In this document: piece after piece, positions 48,493-60,416 of the stretch
Numbering within the stretch: position 1 is the stretch's first letter
Layout: each line of letters starts with the position of its first letter
Assembly (NCBI RefSeq): GCF_042453785.1
Contig: NC_091665.1
Span: 32,017,001-32,081,000 of the forward strand
Origin: Malus domestica
Taxonomy: Eukaryota > Streptophyta > Magnoliopsida > Rosales > Rosaceae
DNA: 64,000 bases
Direction: 5' to 3'
Program-made: the position numbers and the translations under genes
Notes under the pieces: model-generated
The model's input: the letters and a program-made list of their open reading frames with translations, nothing else
Database searches by the model: none
What the model was told of the DNA's origin: nothing

Positions 48493-48601
48493 ATAAACAA
48501 AATCGTGAGGGCGTGGTCAGGGCCCAAAGCGAACAATATCGTGCTACGGTGGAGTCGAGCCCGGAATGTGGTGGAGGCCCAGGGCGGGATGTGACATTGT
48601 G

Positions 48602-50921
48602 TCACTATATAATATACATGGACAAAAACATCTTAACATTCACTCCACACTTTTACTATATATGAATCCGTCATACAACTTCTACCTTGTTATCCTGCTA
48701 TTGAATATGTACGAAAACAACCGAAGAACACACTATTTTTTATAGAATAGTGTTTGGCTGCTGAAAAAAAAAAAAGGAGTAGTAAATACTCCTGAAATAA
48801 ACAAGTGTCCAATCACAAATGAATACGTATCTGAACAATTAAAGAATTGAAACTTGAACCAACATCACTCCAAATGACCCGAAAAAAATATCAACAACCC
48901 GCAAAAAAGTAATCTCTCATAGATCTGTCCTCCCCACACAACCACCCTTATCTGACTTCCTCACATCAAAGCTCTTCTTCGACCTCCCAACACATTCTGA
49001 AATCCGGATTGAGCCTTAGAGGTCGAGCCTTGGTTCTTGGCCTGGTCATTTGGAATAGTGGTGTTTTTTTCTCATAGTTTCTAATTTCAATTGTTTAGAC
49101 TAGTTTCCATTTTTAATTGGATTTTCAGAAAAATTTGCTGCTTTCTTTTAGTAGCTAAGCATTATTCTTTTATATTTGATTAATTCAAATTAATCTCTGT
49201 ATCATATCCTTTTCTGATGTGGGCGACAAAAAGGTGCATAGTTTAAAATAATGAGTGGACAAAACCTCAGTTCATGTTAATCTTTATCGTTGAATTTTGT
49301 CTCCAAGTAGAAGACGAAAGGTTTAAGAATTATTAAGAAGACGATTAAGACTAAGTCTGCAGGGAAATTTCTAAGAAGAAAAGATGGAATTACATGCATT
49401 CATGGACAAGCAAGAAGATGATCATGAACATGAACAACAACAACAACGTGAGTAATGCTGCAACAAACCTCAATTCCCAATCAAAATCATTTGCATCTTT
49501 TAATTTGAGTTTTAATGACCTTTCTGTTTGTTTGTTTGTTGTCTTTAATTTGTTAGCTAATAAAAAAACGGAATTTAATTGGTTCTTCCTCTATCCGACC
49601 AAATCAAACTCTAAATCTTCACAATACTCAATCTTTTTTCCTAAAGAAATTCATGAATTATTTTTTAAAACTTTTTTATAACAGTGTATCAATCACACTC
49701 TTTTTTCTGCTCTTAGGATTACTTTAAAATTGAACATAAAAATACAGAGCCATGAATATTTACAAAAAATTTAGAACCAAAGTTGGCAGACGGAACTGCC
49801 TGTCAACAATTGACCCACCGGCTTCCAGAACCATTGCATAATATTAACATATAAATAAAGTTTTTGGAATTTTATTGAGTTTCCTTGCTGAAGCCGGTGT
49901 TTAGACCGAAATTGATGGATCCTTTGTCGTTTGCAGTTTTGAAACATTAATCTCAAATAGTCAAGCTTTCAAATGGGAACATCTTTCAAAGTTCAAACTG
50001 AATAAAGAGAAGAGATGAAAGCTATTTTGAGGAAGAAAAGAGAAGAAAAAAAATGTTCCACAGTTAATAATTAATCTTAATTAAACATCAAGCAGTTGGT
50101 CTAGTAGAAAGCGAGCAAAAGTTTGGAGCCCTGAACCAAGTTCGAACTCCAACGGATACATTTTTTAGGGTCAACGAATATGCTTCACCATACCTGGAGA
50201 CTAAAAGTATGTTATTGTCTCATGCATTACTGAGGTTGCATGAATAATGAGATTAGTCTATCACGAATATATGGTGGGATACCTCCTATATTCAAATAAT
50301 AATAATAAAATAGAAGTTAACGTTAATTGTTTGTAATTAACTAATTCATTGTTTTGGTGTGGATATGAAATGGTGTATGCTAGATGGTCAAGAAATTTTG
50401 AAACATATGAATACAACACGAATAATTTAGTTTAACAAAATGTCAGATTAATTGCTTAGTGTGTCTAACACTCTAAGTAGTTTTAACTTATACAAGAAGA
50501 ACTCAAAGAAAGATGATTAGAACTAAATAGATGGACACTCTAATTACTCTTGTTTTTCTCTTCTTCTTGTTCTTGTTCTTCTTCTTTTTTCCTTTGGCTG
50601 CAAAATCTATTAATTCCCTCCTGATTGTAGCATAGTACTGTGAAGTGTTTTAGGATTAGAATCAATAGATTTTTCAGTCTAATTGTATTTTTTTTTCTCC
50701 CAATATTAAAAGACATTTCGAATTTGAATCCCTTTTAGATAAAGGCAAAAAAAAAAAAAAAAAAAAAGGAGAGCACTTGATTAGCCTATAACAATCGTCC
50801 AAACAATAAAATGTTTGCTATTATTTAATATTAACCCAATGTGGTGTTTTGGGGAGAATTGGAGAAGGGAAAAAAAGAATCCAAAAGATTGAAATATTCC
50901 TCATTTTATGGCGAGTTTGTA
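48602..50921. other. Intergenic with a second SINE type
   Basis: No gene is supported; the frame at 49394-49681 has a poly-Asn start and no homology. A tRNA-derived SINE-like insert lies at about 50093-50296 (box-A-like 'gttggtctagtagaaag', box-B-like 'aagttcgaactcc', (AAT)n tail). A poly(A) run lies at about 50746-50767. Confidence 0.5.
50093..50296 (+). repeat. tRNA-derived SINE, second family
   Basis: A head with box-A-like and box-B-like sequences, a ~150-bp unique body and an (AAT)n tail. I could not establish a target duplication. Confidence 0.5.
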
Positions 50922-51262
50922 TGAGAATGTGAGGACAAAGTTCTATAGCCATGTGAGACCAAACCATGTAATAACTTATATTGAGTTGTGTTACTTCTCA
51001 TATTATCAATTAGTTTTATGAAGGAACACCAATAGTTTTGGTATTAGAGCAGATTGACCCACGTGTGAAGCCCAACAGTCACACGTGATTCACGTCATCC
51101 AATTTGTGTTATCCATGTGTTAGGCTTGAAAATTCGCCACACATGAGGGGCATGTGAGAATGTGAGGACAAATTCCCATATCGGTGAGTGACCAAACCAT
51201 ACAAGGGCTTATAAGAAGTTGAACTACTCCTCATATTGCCAATTGATTCAATGGTGAAACCT
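50922..51262 (+). mobile_element. Degraded TRIM-like LTR element
   Basis: Two ~110-bp direct repeats (about 50922-51030 and 51153-51262) share 'tgagaatgtgaggacaaa', 'gaccaaaccat' and a 'cttctcatattatcaattag'-like end. Between them lies TTTGGTATTAGAGCAG, a tRNA-Met-type primer site right after the first repeat, and ATGAGGGGCATG before the second as a purine tract. The order LTR-PBS-PPT-LTR with no coding fits a TRIM. Substitutions are many and I see no clear target duplication. Confidence 0.6.
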
Positions 51263-51960
51263 TAATGTTCTTCAATTTGATTTGATTTCAATTTATTTCT
51301 CAGTTCGATCCCCCCCCCACCAAAAAGACATAACCAATCTAGCGTTCCTGGCACATTGAAAAATCTCTCGTCCTCAGCCTTGTTCTCATTTTCACTATAT
51401 TAACCTATCTTAATTTTCTAGTATGCTATATACATCGAGTTCCTTTGTCAAAGATTCAATATTCAATATCTAACTATAAGAAATCTCCATATCTTTAATA
51501 AGACTAGTACAAAATACAATGAAAACATTTGATGAAAAGGATTTCGATTTTGTTTTTGGTAAAAAGAAAAAGAAGTAAGAAATATAACGAATAGAGGAAG
51601 GAGGTGCATGTACCATTTGTTTTTAGGTGGAAGAAAGAATTAAGAGGGTGGGGATGGTGACGTGCGCCGACTAGCCTATACTTTATCCCATGCCCTCATC
51701 TTTCACAAAAACAAGCACTTTGGCAGGTTCTGTCCTACTCACCCAGATGTCCATTTTTCTTGCCATTTTCTTCTCTAAATTAAACTTTAATCTTCTCACC
51801 TCATTTCAAACTTCAAACTCCATCCAACTCCCCCAATGACCACCCTAGCTTTTATTTACCAATCTCCTTTTCACAAATATCCCGTTAACTGTTCATCTTT
51901 CTTTCCTGAAACAATATCTATTAATTTATTAAATAAAAATCTTGAATGGTAGTAGTATAG

Positions 51961-51993
<33 letters not shown>

Positions 51994-52165
51994 TGGTGTC
52001 ATTTATCTAGTTTTGGGTTGCATTGGGCAAATTATGAGGTTCCAAATAAGGAAGGCCATCATGCAACTGCGAGACTGGGGATTTATGGGGAACATGCAAA
52101 ACATCAGAAGTCGGGAAATGCAAATCTCTGGACCCTGGTGAGACAGATCTCCCGATTTCTCTGCA

Positions 52166-52200
<35 letters not shown>

Positions 52201-53738
52201 AAAAACGCAAAATTAACCACCAATGTGTTGCATCGAGTTGGACATTCGACGAGGCAACACATACGTGACATGCAAAAATATTGATTATTTTGCATTCATA
52301 ATTATGTCCTGCTCTAATTTGCATTAATTTGACATGCAATTGTGATATCTCTAATATTTGACGTACGTACGTAGGGGATCAAATCATGATGCAGATATTA
52401 CATGTTAATGTTCCCTCCAGCTGCTGACAAGTCATGACAATATCCTGGCTATAAGCTATAGCCATAAATGTTGTTCTTTCTTCTCTCATATATTTTCATG
52501 AAAATATTTTGAATCCAATGGAGTGCACGTACAGCTCTGATTTAAGCAGGAGCAAGTTTTATTCCGGTTGTAAATTGTAATATATAGTACTACTCGTTTG
52601 TAAATCCAATTTTCCTTTTTGTAGACTACAGATTTGTTAAAGGTTAAAGCCAGGGAAAATAAAAATATTGGTGCTTAATTTTTGCTTCTTAAATTTGCGT
52701 AGCCTTAAAAAATCTTCTTTCCCTTCAAGTAAAATTAGAACTGCTATTCTGACTATCCTACTGTTTATAAACTAATATTCTTTTACTTATAGTTACGGTA
52801 ATTACTCGCAACTACGTAGTGTAGTAAGTAATCAGATTTGAATCTTCTGCTTGGTTTAACTGTGCTAGGCTTTTTCTTTGACCGAATTAACTTAGCTAGT
52901 TAGCTAATTAAACTGCTCAACATTGGAATAATTGAATAATAAAGCAAAAGTACATACATGCAGATCTAATATTTTCAATATGTAAGTATTATTGATGAAG
53001 ATTAACTATATATGTAGTTATATAACAATGTATACAAACAGTACTACATATATGCACTTAACATACATGATCAAATTTGTGCTCATTTGCACAAGAAAGG
53101 ATAGAGCAACAAAGATCATATAACTAAGCTTGCAGGAACTATAACTTTTAAATTTAATTATGAAAAAAAGGCCCTCTTTCCATGCTATACAATTTTGCTT
53201 CCAGTTTTCCCATTTCCAAGAAAGTAAAGGAAGGAAAAAAAGAAAGAGAAAGAAGATGCAGGTTTGCATTTCCTAGAGAACAATCACAAGAGAGAATATC
53301 AACTATACAACCATCCCTTTTCTTTGAAACAATTAATGATATATCTCAAACAGTGTAGCAATCCAATGCCGTTTTATGAGACAGCTCAGCTCTATTTGCA
53401 CGATCACCCACACAAGGACCAGCCAGTAACCCAACAATATACCACCACATGAAATATCAGAACAAGAAAAAGAAAAATGAAAATGTCAAGATTAATTAGA
53501 CTAAAGACATTTTGCAGGACTGAATTTGCACAGAAATTAAGCACGCCATGAAGTAGATTAGTAGCTTAAGTACTTAAGAAATTAACTGAGAAATAAAGAC
53601 AAAAAAAGCAGAAATAGAAGGTTGCACAGACATATATTTAATCATCGCAATAGATCTATTCTAAAAACTCCGCCTTCTCAAAGCATCTGATCTAATTTCA
53701 TTGTAATTAGAGAAACCCCAAAAGTAAGAATATTGCAC
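51263..53738. other. Intergenic with GA microsatellites
   Basis: (GA)n runs lie at about 51963-51991 and 52167-52199; the open frames crossing them are artefacts. I see no gene. The last ~150 bp before 53739 are probably 3' UTR of the second C2H2 gene. Confidence 0.5.
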
Positions 53739-54329
53739 CTAAAGATGCCCAAGTCGAAGTTCCAGATCCACTTCCTCCTTGTGATCTTTGAGCAACCCTA
53801 TGTCCAAATCCAAGTCCAACCCCAAGTCAACCCTAATTATATTATTCTCTTTCTCCAGATCAATCTTGTTGAAGTACTCATCATCTCTTTGTGCAAAACC
53901 CTTAAATGTGTGTCCAGCCTCATGCTCAACACCACCTCCCATGCCTTTCTTGGGAATCAGATCAGGAAAGTGATTTTCCGGCCAGTAGTCGTATCTCAGT
54001 TTCTTATTTTCATCCATAGATGAAGCTGATGAAGGTGCAGAGACCCGAGTCCTCAGAGAAGGAGAAAACAAGGAATGACATGATGAAAGAGATGAGGACG
54101 ATGAAGTAGCAAAATAAGAGCTAGGGTTAGGGTTTTGAGGACACATTTCTGAAGAAAGGGTATGAGGAAGGAGTCTCAGCCTAGCTCTGTCTCTTCTATG
54201 GACATTCATATGACCCCCAAGAGCTTGAGCAGACCCGAACTCTCTCTTGCAAAAGCTACATGCGTAGTTTCTTGTAGCCCATGAAATATCACATAAATTT
54301 TCTCCTTCAAAGAAGTTGATACAATCCAT
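53739..54329 (-). CDS. Single-finger C2H2 repressor, SUPERMAN/ZFP10-11-like
   Basis: Intronless coding region for 196 aa from ATG 54329. The finger is C24, C27, H40, H44 in YACSFCKREFGSAQALGGH followed by MNVHRRDRARLR, which is nearly the SUPERMAN/ZFP11/RABBIT EARS finger. A serine-rich middle (about 60-100) follows. The tail has two repression-type blocks: an acidic LGLDLDLDIGL run and a final [12 protein letters not shown] motif (DLELRL at 188-193). In-frame sequence continues 13 codons upstream but opens with TTG. SUP-family proteins bind DNA as monomers and repress growth or boundary genes; which member this is cannot be settled. A ZFP11-like gene beside LBD16/17 relatives also occurs in Arabidopsis (from memory, AT2G42410). 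Confidence 0.9.
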   Translation of the reverse strand: MDCINFFEGENLCDISWATRNYACSFCKREFGSAQALGGHMNVHRRDRARLRLLPHTLSSEMCPQNPNPSSYFATSSSSSLSSCHSLFSPSLRTRVSAPSSASSMDENKKLRYDYWPENHFPDLIPKKGMGGGVEHEAGHTFKGFAQRDDEYFNKIDLEKENNIIRVDLGLDLDLDIGLLKDHKEEVDLELRLGHL

Positions 54330-54475
54330 TGATCTCGATCTCTTCAGTATCTTGCCACAAGTACTCAACTGATCCTTCAGTTCATCAAATGAAACATAAA
54401 AATAAAAAAATAAAAAAACAAATTTATAATCATGTTACAATGAGTAAAATGAAAACCCCATTTTCAATTTCACAG

Positions 54476-54478
<3 letters not shown>

Positions 54479-54536
<58 letters not shown>
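54479..54536. repeat. (GA)29 microsatellite upstream of the second C2H2 gene
   Basis: 58 bp of uninterrupted GA, about 150 bp before the start codon and probably in the leader or core promoter. It is the longest simple repeat outside the TA arrays. Confidence 0.9.
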
Positions 54537-54538
<2 letters not shown>

Positions 54539-55433
54539 CACTGAGCAGTTGGATCAGAAAAGTAGTAGTTCGGATCGAGGAAAGCTAGCTGAGCTGAGAC
54601 TGAAATAATGAAGACCCTATTTGATATGAAACTACTAAATAAAGGGCAAAATGCTGATACTATATCTGGATATTACTTAGCAACGGAAGTGTACAGACTT
54701 AAAAGACAGTGCTTTAACTTTTCGCCGATTCTAGGAGAGAGATGTCTAGCAAATGTGCCTTACTCTACAAATTTAATACATGATGCGAGGGTTTTGTGGT
54801 CAGTGGGAATAGGAGGAATATGGGAATATGTAAAAGCGTATGACGTTTAAAAGCACACTAAGTACTTGAAGGGTGTATAATTATTTGTACAGGACTTGCA
54901 GTATATAATAGCATATATAGCTTGATGAAGTCCCACCACAGGATTTTGCATTAATCCCAATAATTGTGGTTGTATTATATAAGAATCCCTTGAAGTTTGT
55001 ATATTCTTAGAGATTGAATTTGACAAAAGTCCTGAGCTTGAAGATCTCTGGCTCTATTTATAGGCAGTTGAAGAAGTAACCTCGATCATATCGGATCGCT
55101 GACCTGAAGCAGGAGTAAATTAGTCATTTGACGCTGATAATGACTGCAATTTGTGGTTATTGGCCTTCTGTTGAGATTTACTGCGTATTGCACAATTGGC
55201 ATGATGGCATCATCCTGTCTGGTGTCGCATTCTCGTCATTTAAGGAAGCGAGAGATTCCCGTGTCTGGTCGTCCATGTGGGATGTGGCAGATGCTCTTCA
55301 GGGTGGGTCGAGTCCGAGCCCTAGGACAACAATGGAGTAGTGAGAGGTAGTCGTCCGAGTCCTAGGGAGATATCCTAGATTGGGTTTTGAAGCTGGTGGG
55401 CTGATATTGCATGACCTTGAGTAAATAAAAATA
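54537..55433. other. Upstream region of the second C2H2 gene
   Basis: Promoter and upstream sequence. Frames at 54608-54850 and 55128-55340 are open but show no recognised domain or splice partner; I do not call them genes. Confidence 0.5.
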
Positions 55434-57834
55434 AGGGTTTTTATCACAAATAGTCCTTGAAATTGAACCACCCCTTCAAGATGGTCATTGAAATTGAATG
55501 CAGTCCCTGAAAATGGGTGTCGCAATTCAATGTGGTCATTCTGTCACAATTTCATTGAAAATTCTATTACGTGCTGATGTGTCACATAAGTAGGTCTCAC
55601 AAGTCTAATAATATATTAGCATATATATTAAAAGTATTTAAATAATAAAAAATAATAATTTTTAGGGTGCTTTAGATTTTGGCCCTTACAACTCATTATT
55701 TCTAGATAAAAACCCATTTATCTTTAAAGATCCAGTTTAAGCCCAAATTTAAAATTTGCAAACATATGGGAACACTATTGACCTATTAATACAATTTATT
55801 TGCACTCATGCCACTCATACTTTATGGTCCCTTTTCCAAATTCCTAAATTTATGCCAAATTAAAAGTAGTAGAAAAAGTGAAATAAAATGTAAAAAGTGT
55901 TTGTATGAACCGTGTCCATGTCAAACTAGAAAAGTAGTTTTTTTTTTTTCATGATATATTTTGTAGCAATTTTACCCATATTAATTGGTAGGTAAATTAG
56001 TTTGTTCCAATTATTTTTTTAAAAAAAATACTACACCTATATTATATATTTTGAATCAAATAACATTCCTCTAACTTGTAGGTAAATTATTTTCTATGTA
56101 TTGTTATATATGTTAGACACATTTTGTTGTTGTATAAACATGAGTGGAACATAATATTGTTGATTTTATACATCAAACTGCATTTCTTTTGTTATAGGTA
56201 AATTATTTTCCATGTACAAGTACTTATGTTACGCACGTTTTGTTGTTGGTACATACAATATTTTGTATCATTGCAAAGAAAGATATTACATTACACCCAT
56301 GGTATAATTGTTGTAGGTAAATTATTGGAAAATAATTTGTAGTTAGGTAATGAACATTTTGCATCATTAGAAATGAACATTTCAAATAGTAGGTAGGTAA
56401 ATTAATTTGTTCTAATTATATAAAAAAAAGAATTACACTACACCTAGTTATATTTAATTTTTCCAATTATTAAAAAAATTTATACTACACCCAACCAAAT
56501 AACATTTATCTAACTTGTAGGTAAATTATTTTCCATGTATTGTTAGACATGTTAGGCACGTTTTATTGTTGTATAAACATGGGTGTAACATAGTATTTTT
56601 AATATTGTGCATCGAACTACATTTCTTCTTAATATAGGTAAATTATTTTCCATGTATTAGTACATATGTTAGGCACGTTTTGTTGTTGGTATAAACATTA
56701 TTTTGCATCATTGTAAAAAAGAGATATTATATTACACCCATGGTATAATTGTTGTAGGTAAATTAATGTGCATGTAGATAATGAAATACAATGTTCTAAT
56801 ATATTAATAAAAAAAGGATAAATTCAAAAGTATTCAAGAGTAGGGTGAAAAAAATTGAATCAAATAGTTTTATGAAAATTCAAAGCCTTTCTAAAAAATT
56901 AATATACAATAAATTTTTAACATTAACGTCTTCTTTTTTTCTTGCTGCAAAATCATTTACTCTCTCCTTACAATTAATTGTCTACATCAAATATATAATA
57001 GGGGTATTTTAGGCATGTGAAAAATGTAAAATGTGTGAAGTAATATGAAATTAATGAATTTGCTTATGTGGATCCTAATCATTGGGTTTTCTTTGAGTAA
57101 AAAAGTTATGTAGGGTTTTATATGAAGAAAATTGAGTTGGAATGACTAAAATCATATTTTCAGTAATTTTTATGCCAAAATTAAAAAATAAATTTTTTTT
57201 CCTTCCGTTGTCTTCCCTGCGCAGGCTTGGCTACCATGGCAGCCCTGCCCACTCCTAGCAAAAGCCAAAAAAATCCTATGGGTGTTGAGGGTTTTGCCGA
57301 AATCTTCTGCTACTCGTTGGAAAGATTGGTGCGAGGCCATCAGTCTAGGCCTTAGGTGCAGCAGTAGATCGGAGGATATGATGGGGAGGAGGTTGATGTC
57401 AGCGATGTTGGAGTCGGAAATGGAGAAGATGGTTTGGTTCGACTAGATTTTTATCGTGGTAATTCGATTGGGTGGTGAGGTGGTGCCAATTATGTTAGAA
57501 TGGGTCGAGTGCCAAAAATTGAGCCATGGTGGGCAGGGTTGCCACGATGGGCAAGACTGCAGCCAAGTTTGCTTGACGGGCGACATGAGATTTTTATTTT
57601 TTTAATCATAATTTTTATTTTGACATAAAAAATTATTTTTTATTATTTAAATATTTTTAATTCCATGGTAATATTTAATTAGAGTTGTAGGACTCACTTA
57701 TGTGACACATTAGCACATAACATAATTTTTAACGAAATTATTACGGAATGACCAAATTTATTTGTGACGCTCAATTTCAAGGATCATCTTGATGAGGTGT
57801 TTCAATTTCAAAGATCATTTGTGATAAAAACCCT
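55434..57834. mobile_element. 2.4-kb element with ~240-bp terminal inverted repeats (MULE-like)
   Basis: The left arm (about 55434-55675) and right arm (about 57610-57834) are inverted copies, both ending AGGGTTTTTATCACAAAT and both containing 'tgtcacataagt'. No transposase is recognised. Most of the interior is AT-rich and has a ~370-bp direct duplication (about 55986-56330 and 56389-56770). A GC-richer pocket at about 57200-57590 stands out. The flanks (A-rich on both sides) show only an imperfect 9-bp match, so the MULE assignment rests on the arm length. Confidence 0.65.
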
Positions 57835-57967
57835 AAACATAAAGGAAAACTTATGAAAAAAGCTTCAAATCTTTGCATTTTAATAAAAAAATCATCTACT
57901 AACTTTATTTAATAATAATGACAAAAAAATAAAAAATAAAAAATAAACACAAAAAATCCAACTCGAG

Positions 57968-57992
57968 TTGGGCGCGTGCCCCCCCCCCCCCC
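57968..57992. repeat. Poly(C) tract
   Basis: A run of about 16 C follows CGTGCC. Its length may be unreliable in assembly. Confidence 0.8.
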
Positions 57993-58046
57993 AACTCCCC
58001 ATTTCCCCACTTCCCTCTTTTCTCCCATTGACAGCTGCATTCAGAT

Positions 58047-59011
58047 TAGGGCTGGTTCGGGTCAGGATCCCAAACCGAAACCCAAAGCCCGAATCCCAAA
58101 CCGACTCCTTTCAGGATGCAATTCTAAAACCCGAAACCTTATTAAAATTTTGGTGTTCCCAAATTTCGGGATTCCCGAAATTGTTTCGATTTTTCGGTTC
58201 GGGATCGGGAATGACTACAGTCCTAATTTAGAAGATCGAATCAATGCAGATCCTAAATCCCAAATTTACAAACAAACCCTAAAAATTCAGAGATTCAACA
58301 ATACAAAGATCGAAGAAGCCTTCGATCAAAATTCAAAATCAGAAAGCCAAATATAAACATATCAAGCAGTAATTGAAATAAGGGGATTTTCATTCATTCT
58401 AAATCTCCAAATTGAAAGTTCAAAACCTTCTCAACTTTAGAATCCAAATCAAAATCAAGGTACAATAATTTCATGAATTTTGACACCTTCATTATCATAT
58501 CAGAGAAGCTTCGGTTTGGAGGTTGTTCGAGGTGGAACCATGGAAGCCTGGATTTGGAATATGGAGGAGTCATAGAGGTGTGGTGGTCGGTTGGACGTGT
58601 TGAGTCTGCTCATAAAGGGAGGAGGAGAAGAGTAGAGTGTAGAGACGATTCGAGAGATTAAAGAGAGTGTTGAGTTTGTTGACATAGCTGAGGAGGAGAG
58701 GAGAGAGTGCAAAGATATTTGAGAGGTTAGAGAAAGAGTGCAGGTGGTCTGAGTGAGAGGGAGTGCTGACACATTTGAGAGATTAGAGAGAGTGAGGTCT
58801 TTTACCCAACGGTTACAATTTATTCTAATATATATAATATATGATAAATAAATGTATAATATGTATACAAATCGGTTCGGGATTACCGAACATCTGCCAA
58901 CCAAGTCCCAATTCCCGTACCGAATTCCTAGGATTTTTTCGGGATTTTTCGGTTTTGAATTCAGGAATTTTCGGTCGGGTTCAGGTAATTCGGGATTTTT
59001 TTCCAACCCTA
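58047..59011. mobile_element. Non-autonomous hAT element with perfect 8-bp target duplication
   Basis: The 965-bp insert starts TAGGGCTGG and ends CCAACCCTA. Perfect 8-bp repeats ATTCAGAT flank it (58039-58046 and 59012-59019). Sub-terminal sequence on both sides is dense in CCCGAA/TTCGGG motifs, as expected for transposase-binding repeats. TAGGG termini and an 8-bp duplication define hAT. It has no transposase; the 168-codon minus-strand frame (58500-59006) runs through the terminus and resembles no protein I know. Confidence 0.88.
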
Positions 59012-59019
59012 ATTCAGAT

Positions 59020-59566
59020 TATTATTATTATTATTATTATTATTAATTTTTTATTTTATTTTTTTGCTTAGAATTAGAAAAAAAAAACTTCAAATTAAAT
59101 TACATTCCCCAATTATATTTTTATGGTGTTGTTTCCCAATAGTAGTCAAGATGACGAGAGATTTTTTAATGTGTCTAGAACACAGGTGGGTGTTACACCA
59201 AGTATCTCTATATAAGTGGTGAGATTCTTTTGTTAAAAAATTAATAACATAAAATATTAAAATTTCCCACCACTTATATAATAACACGTGGTGTACCACT
59301 TGTATTACCGGCACAAGGAAAAAAATCTATCCAAGATGACACACATTATCAAGAAATTGGATGACGAGCTCCATTTATTATTGTAGGTATGTAAAAAATG
59401 TGAGGGAGTTTGAATTTGGTAATTGAAAACAACTTTTAAAATATAATTACTGAGAACGTAATAATCTTCTCAAGGTTTTAATCTAAAAGACCACTTATAG
59501 GTTCATCGTTTTCAGCGTAATATGTGCTTTTATAGGACCAAAAAGGGTATAAATTTCAAATTTTAT
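59020..59566. other. Intergenic, with (ATT)n
   Basis: (ATT)n lies at 59020-59043, next to the hAT target duplication. AT-rich sequence at 59150-59340 has loosely paired ends ('accacttatata' both ways) that may be an old MITE. No gene. Confidence 0.4.
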
Positions 59567-59937
59567 GAAACTGAACCAAGAATTATACATTATTTATAAA
59601 ACTTGACCAATAAGTTGACACTATTTATGAAACTAGATCAATAACTAGACACTATTTATGAAACTGGACGAATAAGTAGACATTATTTATGAAACGAAAC
59701 CAAGAATTAGGCACTATTTCTAAAACTAAACCAATATGTTGAAACTATTTATGAAACTAGACCAAGAACTAGGCACTATTTGTGAAAGTTGACAAATAAC
59801 TAGATACTATTTATGAAATGGGACAAAGAAAGAAACACTATTTATGAAACTGTACTAATTACTATACACTATTAATGAAACTAGACGAATAAGTAGACAC
59901 TATTTATGAAACAAAAACAAGAATTAGGCACTATTTC
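59567..59937. repeat. ~38-bp tandem repeat array
   Basis: About ten degenerate units built on 'cactatttatgaaactagac' plus 'caataagtaga'. The array is cut by the LTR element at 59938, so more units may lie beyond its other end outside the window. Confidence 0.8.
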
Positions 59938-60416
59938 TGTTGATGCACAAAATCAGTGAGGACTTTGGTACAACAGAAAGTGTTAAGTTTGTGACATTCG
60001 CTAGATTGCTCTGGTCACTAGTGTGGATAAGTAAGTAAATGGATAGGGACAGGGAAGCAAACACAAGATGTACGTGGTTCACCCAGATTGGCTACGTCCA
60101 CAGAGTAGAGGAGTTCTCATTAATGTGAAGGGTTTACACAATACATAGGTTCAAGCTCTCCTTTAGTGAGTACTAGTGAATGATTTAGTACAAATGACAT
60201 TAGGAACTATTGTGAGAGAATGATCTCTATTTATAGAAGAGAGTTTCTAGTTTCATTCTAACATTGACACGTGTCGTGTTGTGATTGGCTTCTGACGTCG
60301 ACACATGTCACGTTGTGATTGGCCTCCTAGTTGGAGGGAAACTCTTCTGGGTCCTTGACGGTATAACGTTGACCAGTGCTCAGTAGTTTCGAGATTGGTC
60401 AAGCATGGTACAAACA
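59938..60416 (-). repeat. 3' LTR of the minus-strand element
   Basis: 479 bp, TG...CA on the minus strand. The last ~20 bp (TTTTGTGCATCAACA) and the first ~13 bp (TGTTTGTACCATG) resemble those of the nested element's LTR. It contains repeated 'acacgtgtc'-like blocks upstream of the TATA. Confidence 0.85.

Larger units (their letters stand above)
47939..48596 (+). mobile_element. Cassandra TRIM retrotransposon, complete
   Basis: Two LTRs of exactly 294 bp (47939-48232 and 48303-48596) start TGTAACATCCCACATCG and end GATGTGACA. Perfect 5-bp repeats TTGTG flank it (47934-47938 and 48597-48601). The 70-bp interior has TTTGGTATTAGAGCC, a tRNA-Met-type primer site with one mismatch to the usual GGTATCAGAGC, and AAGGGGGGTGGAT before the second LTR as the polypurine tract. 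Each LTR carries a 5S rRNA-like block. These are the defining features of Cassandra. It has no coding capacity and needs proteins from another element. Confidence 0.95.

Noticed and set aside
54608..55340. Genes upstream of the second C2H2 gene
   Set aside because: Open frames of 60-80 codons without domain, splice partner or known family.
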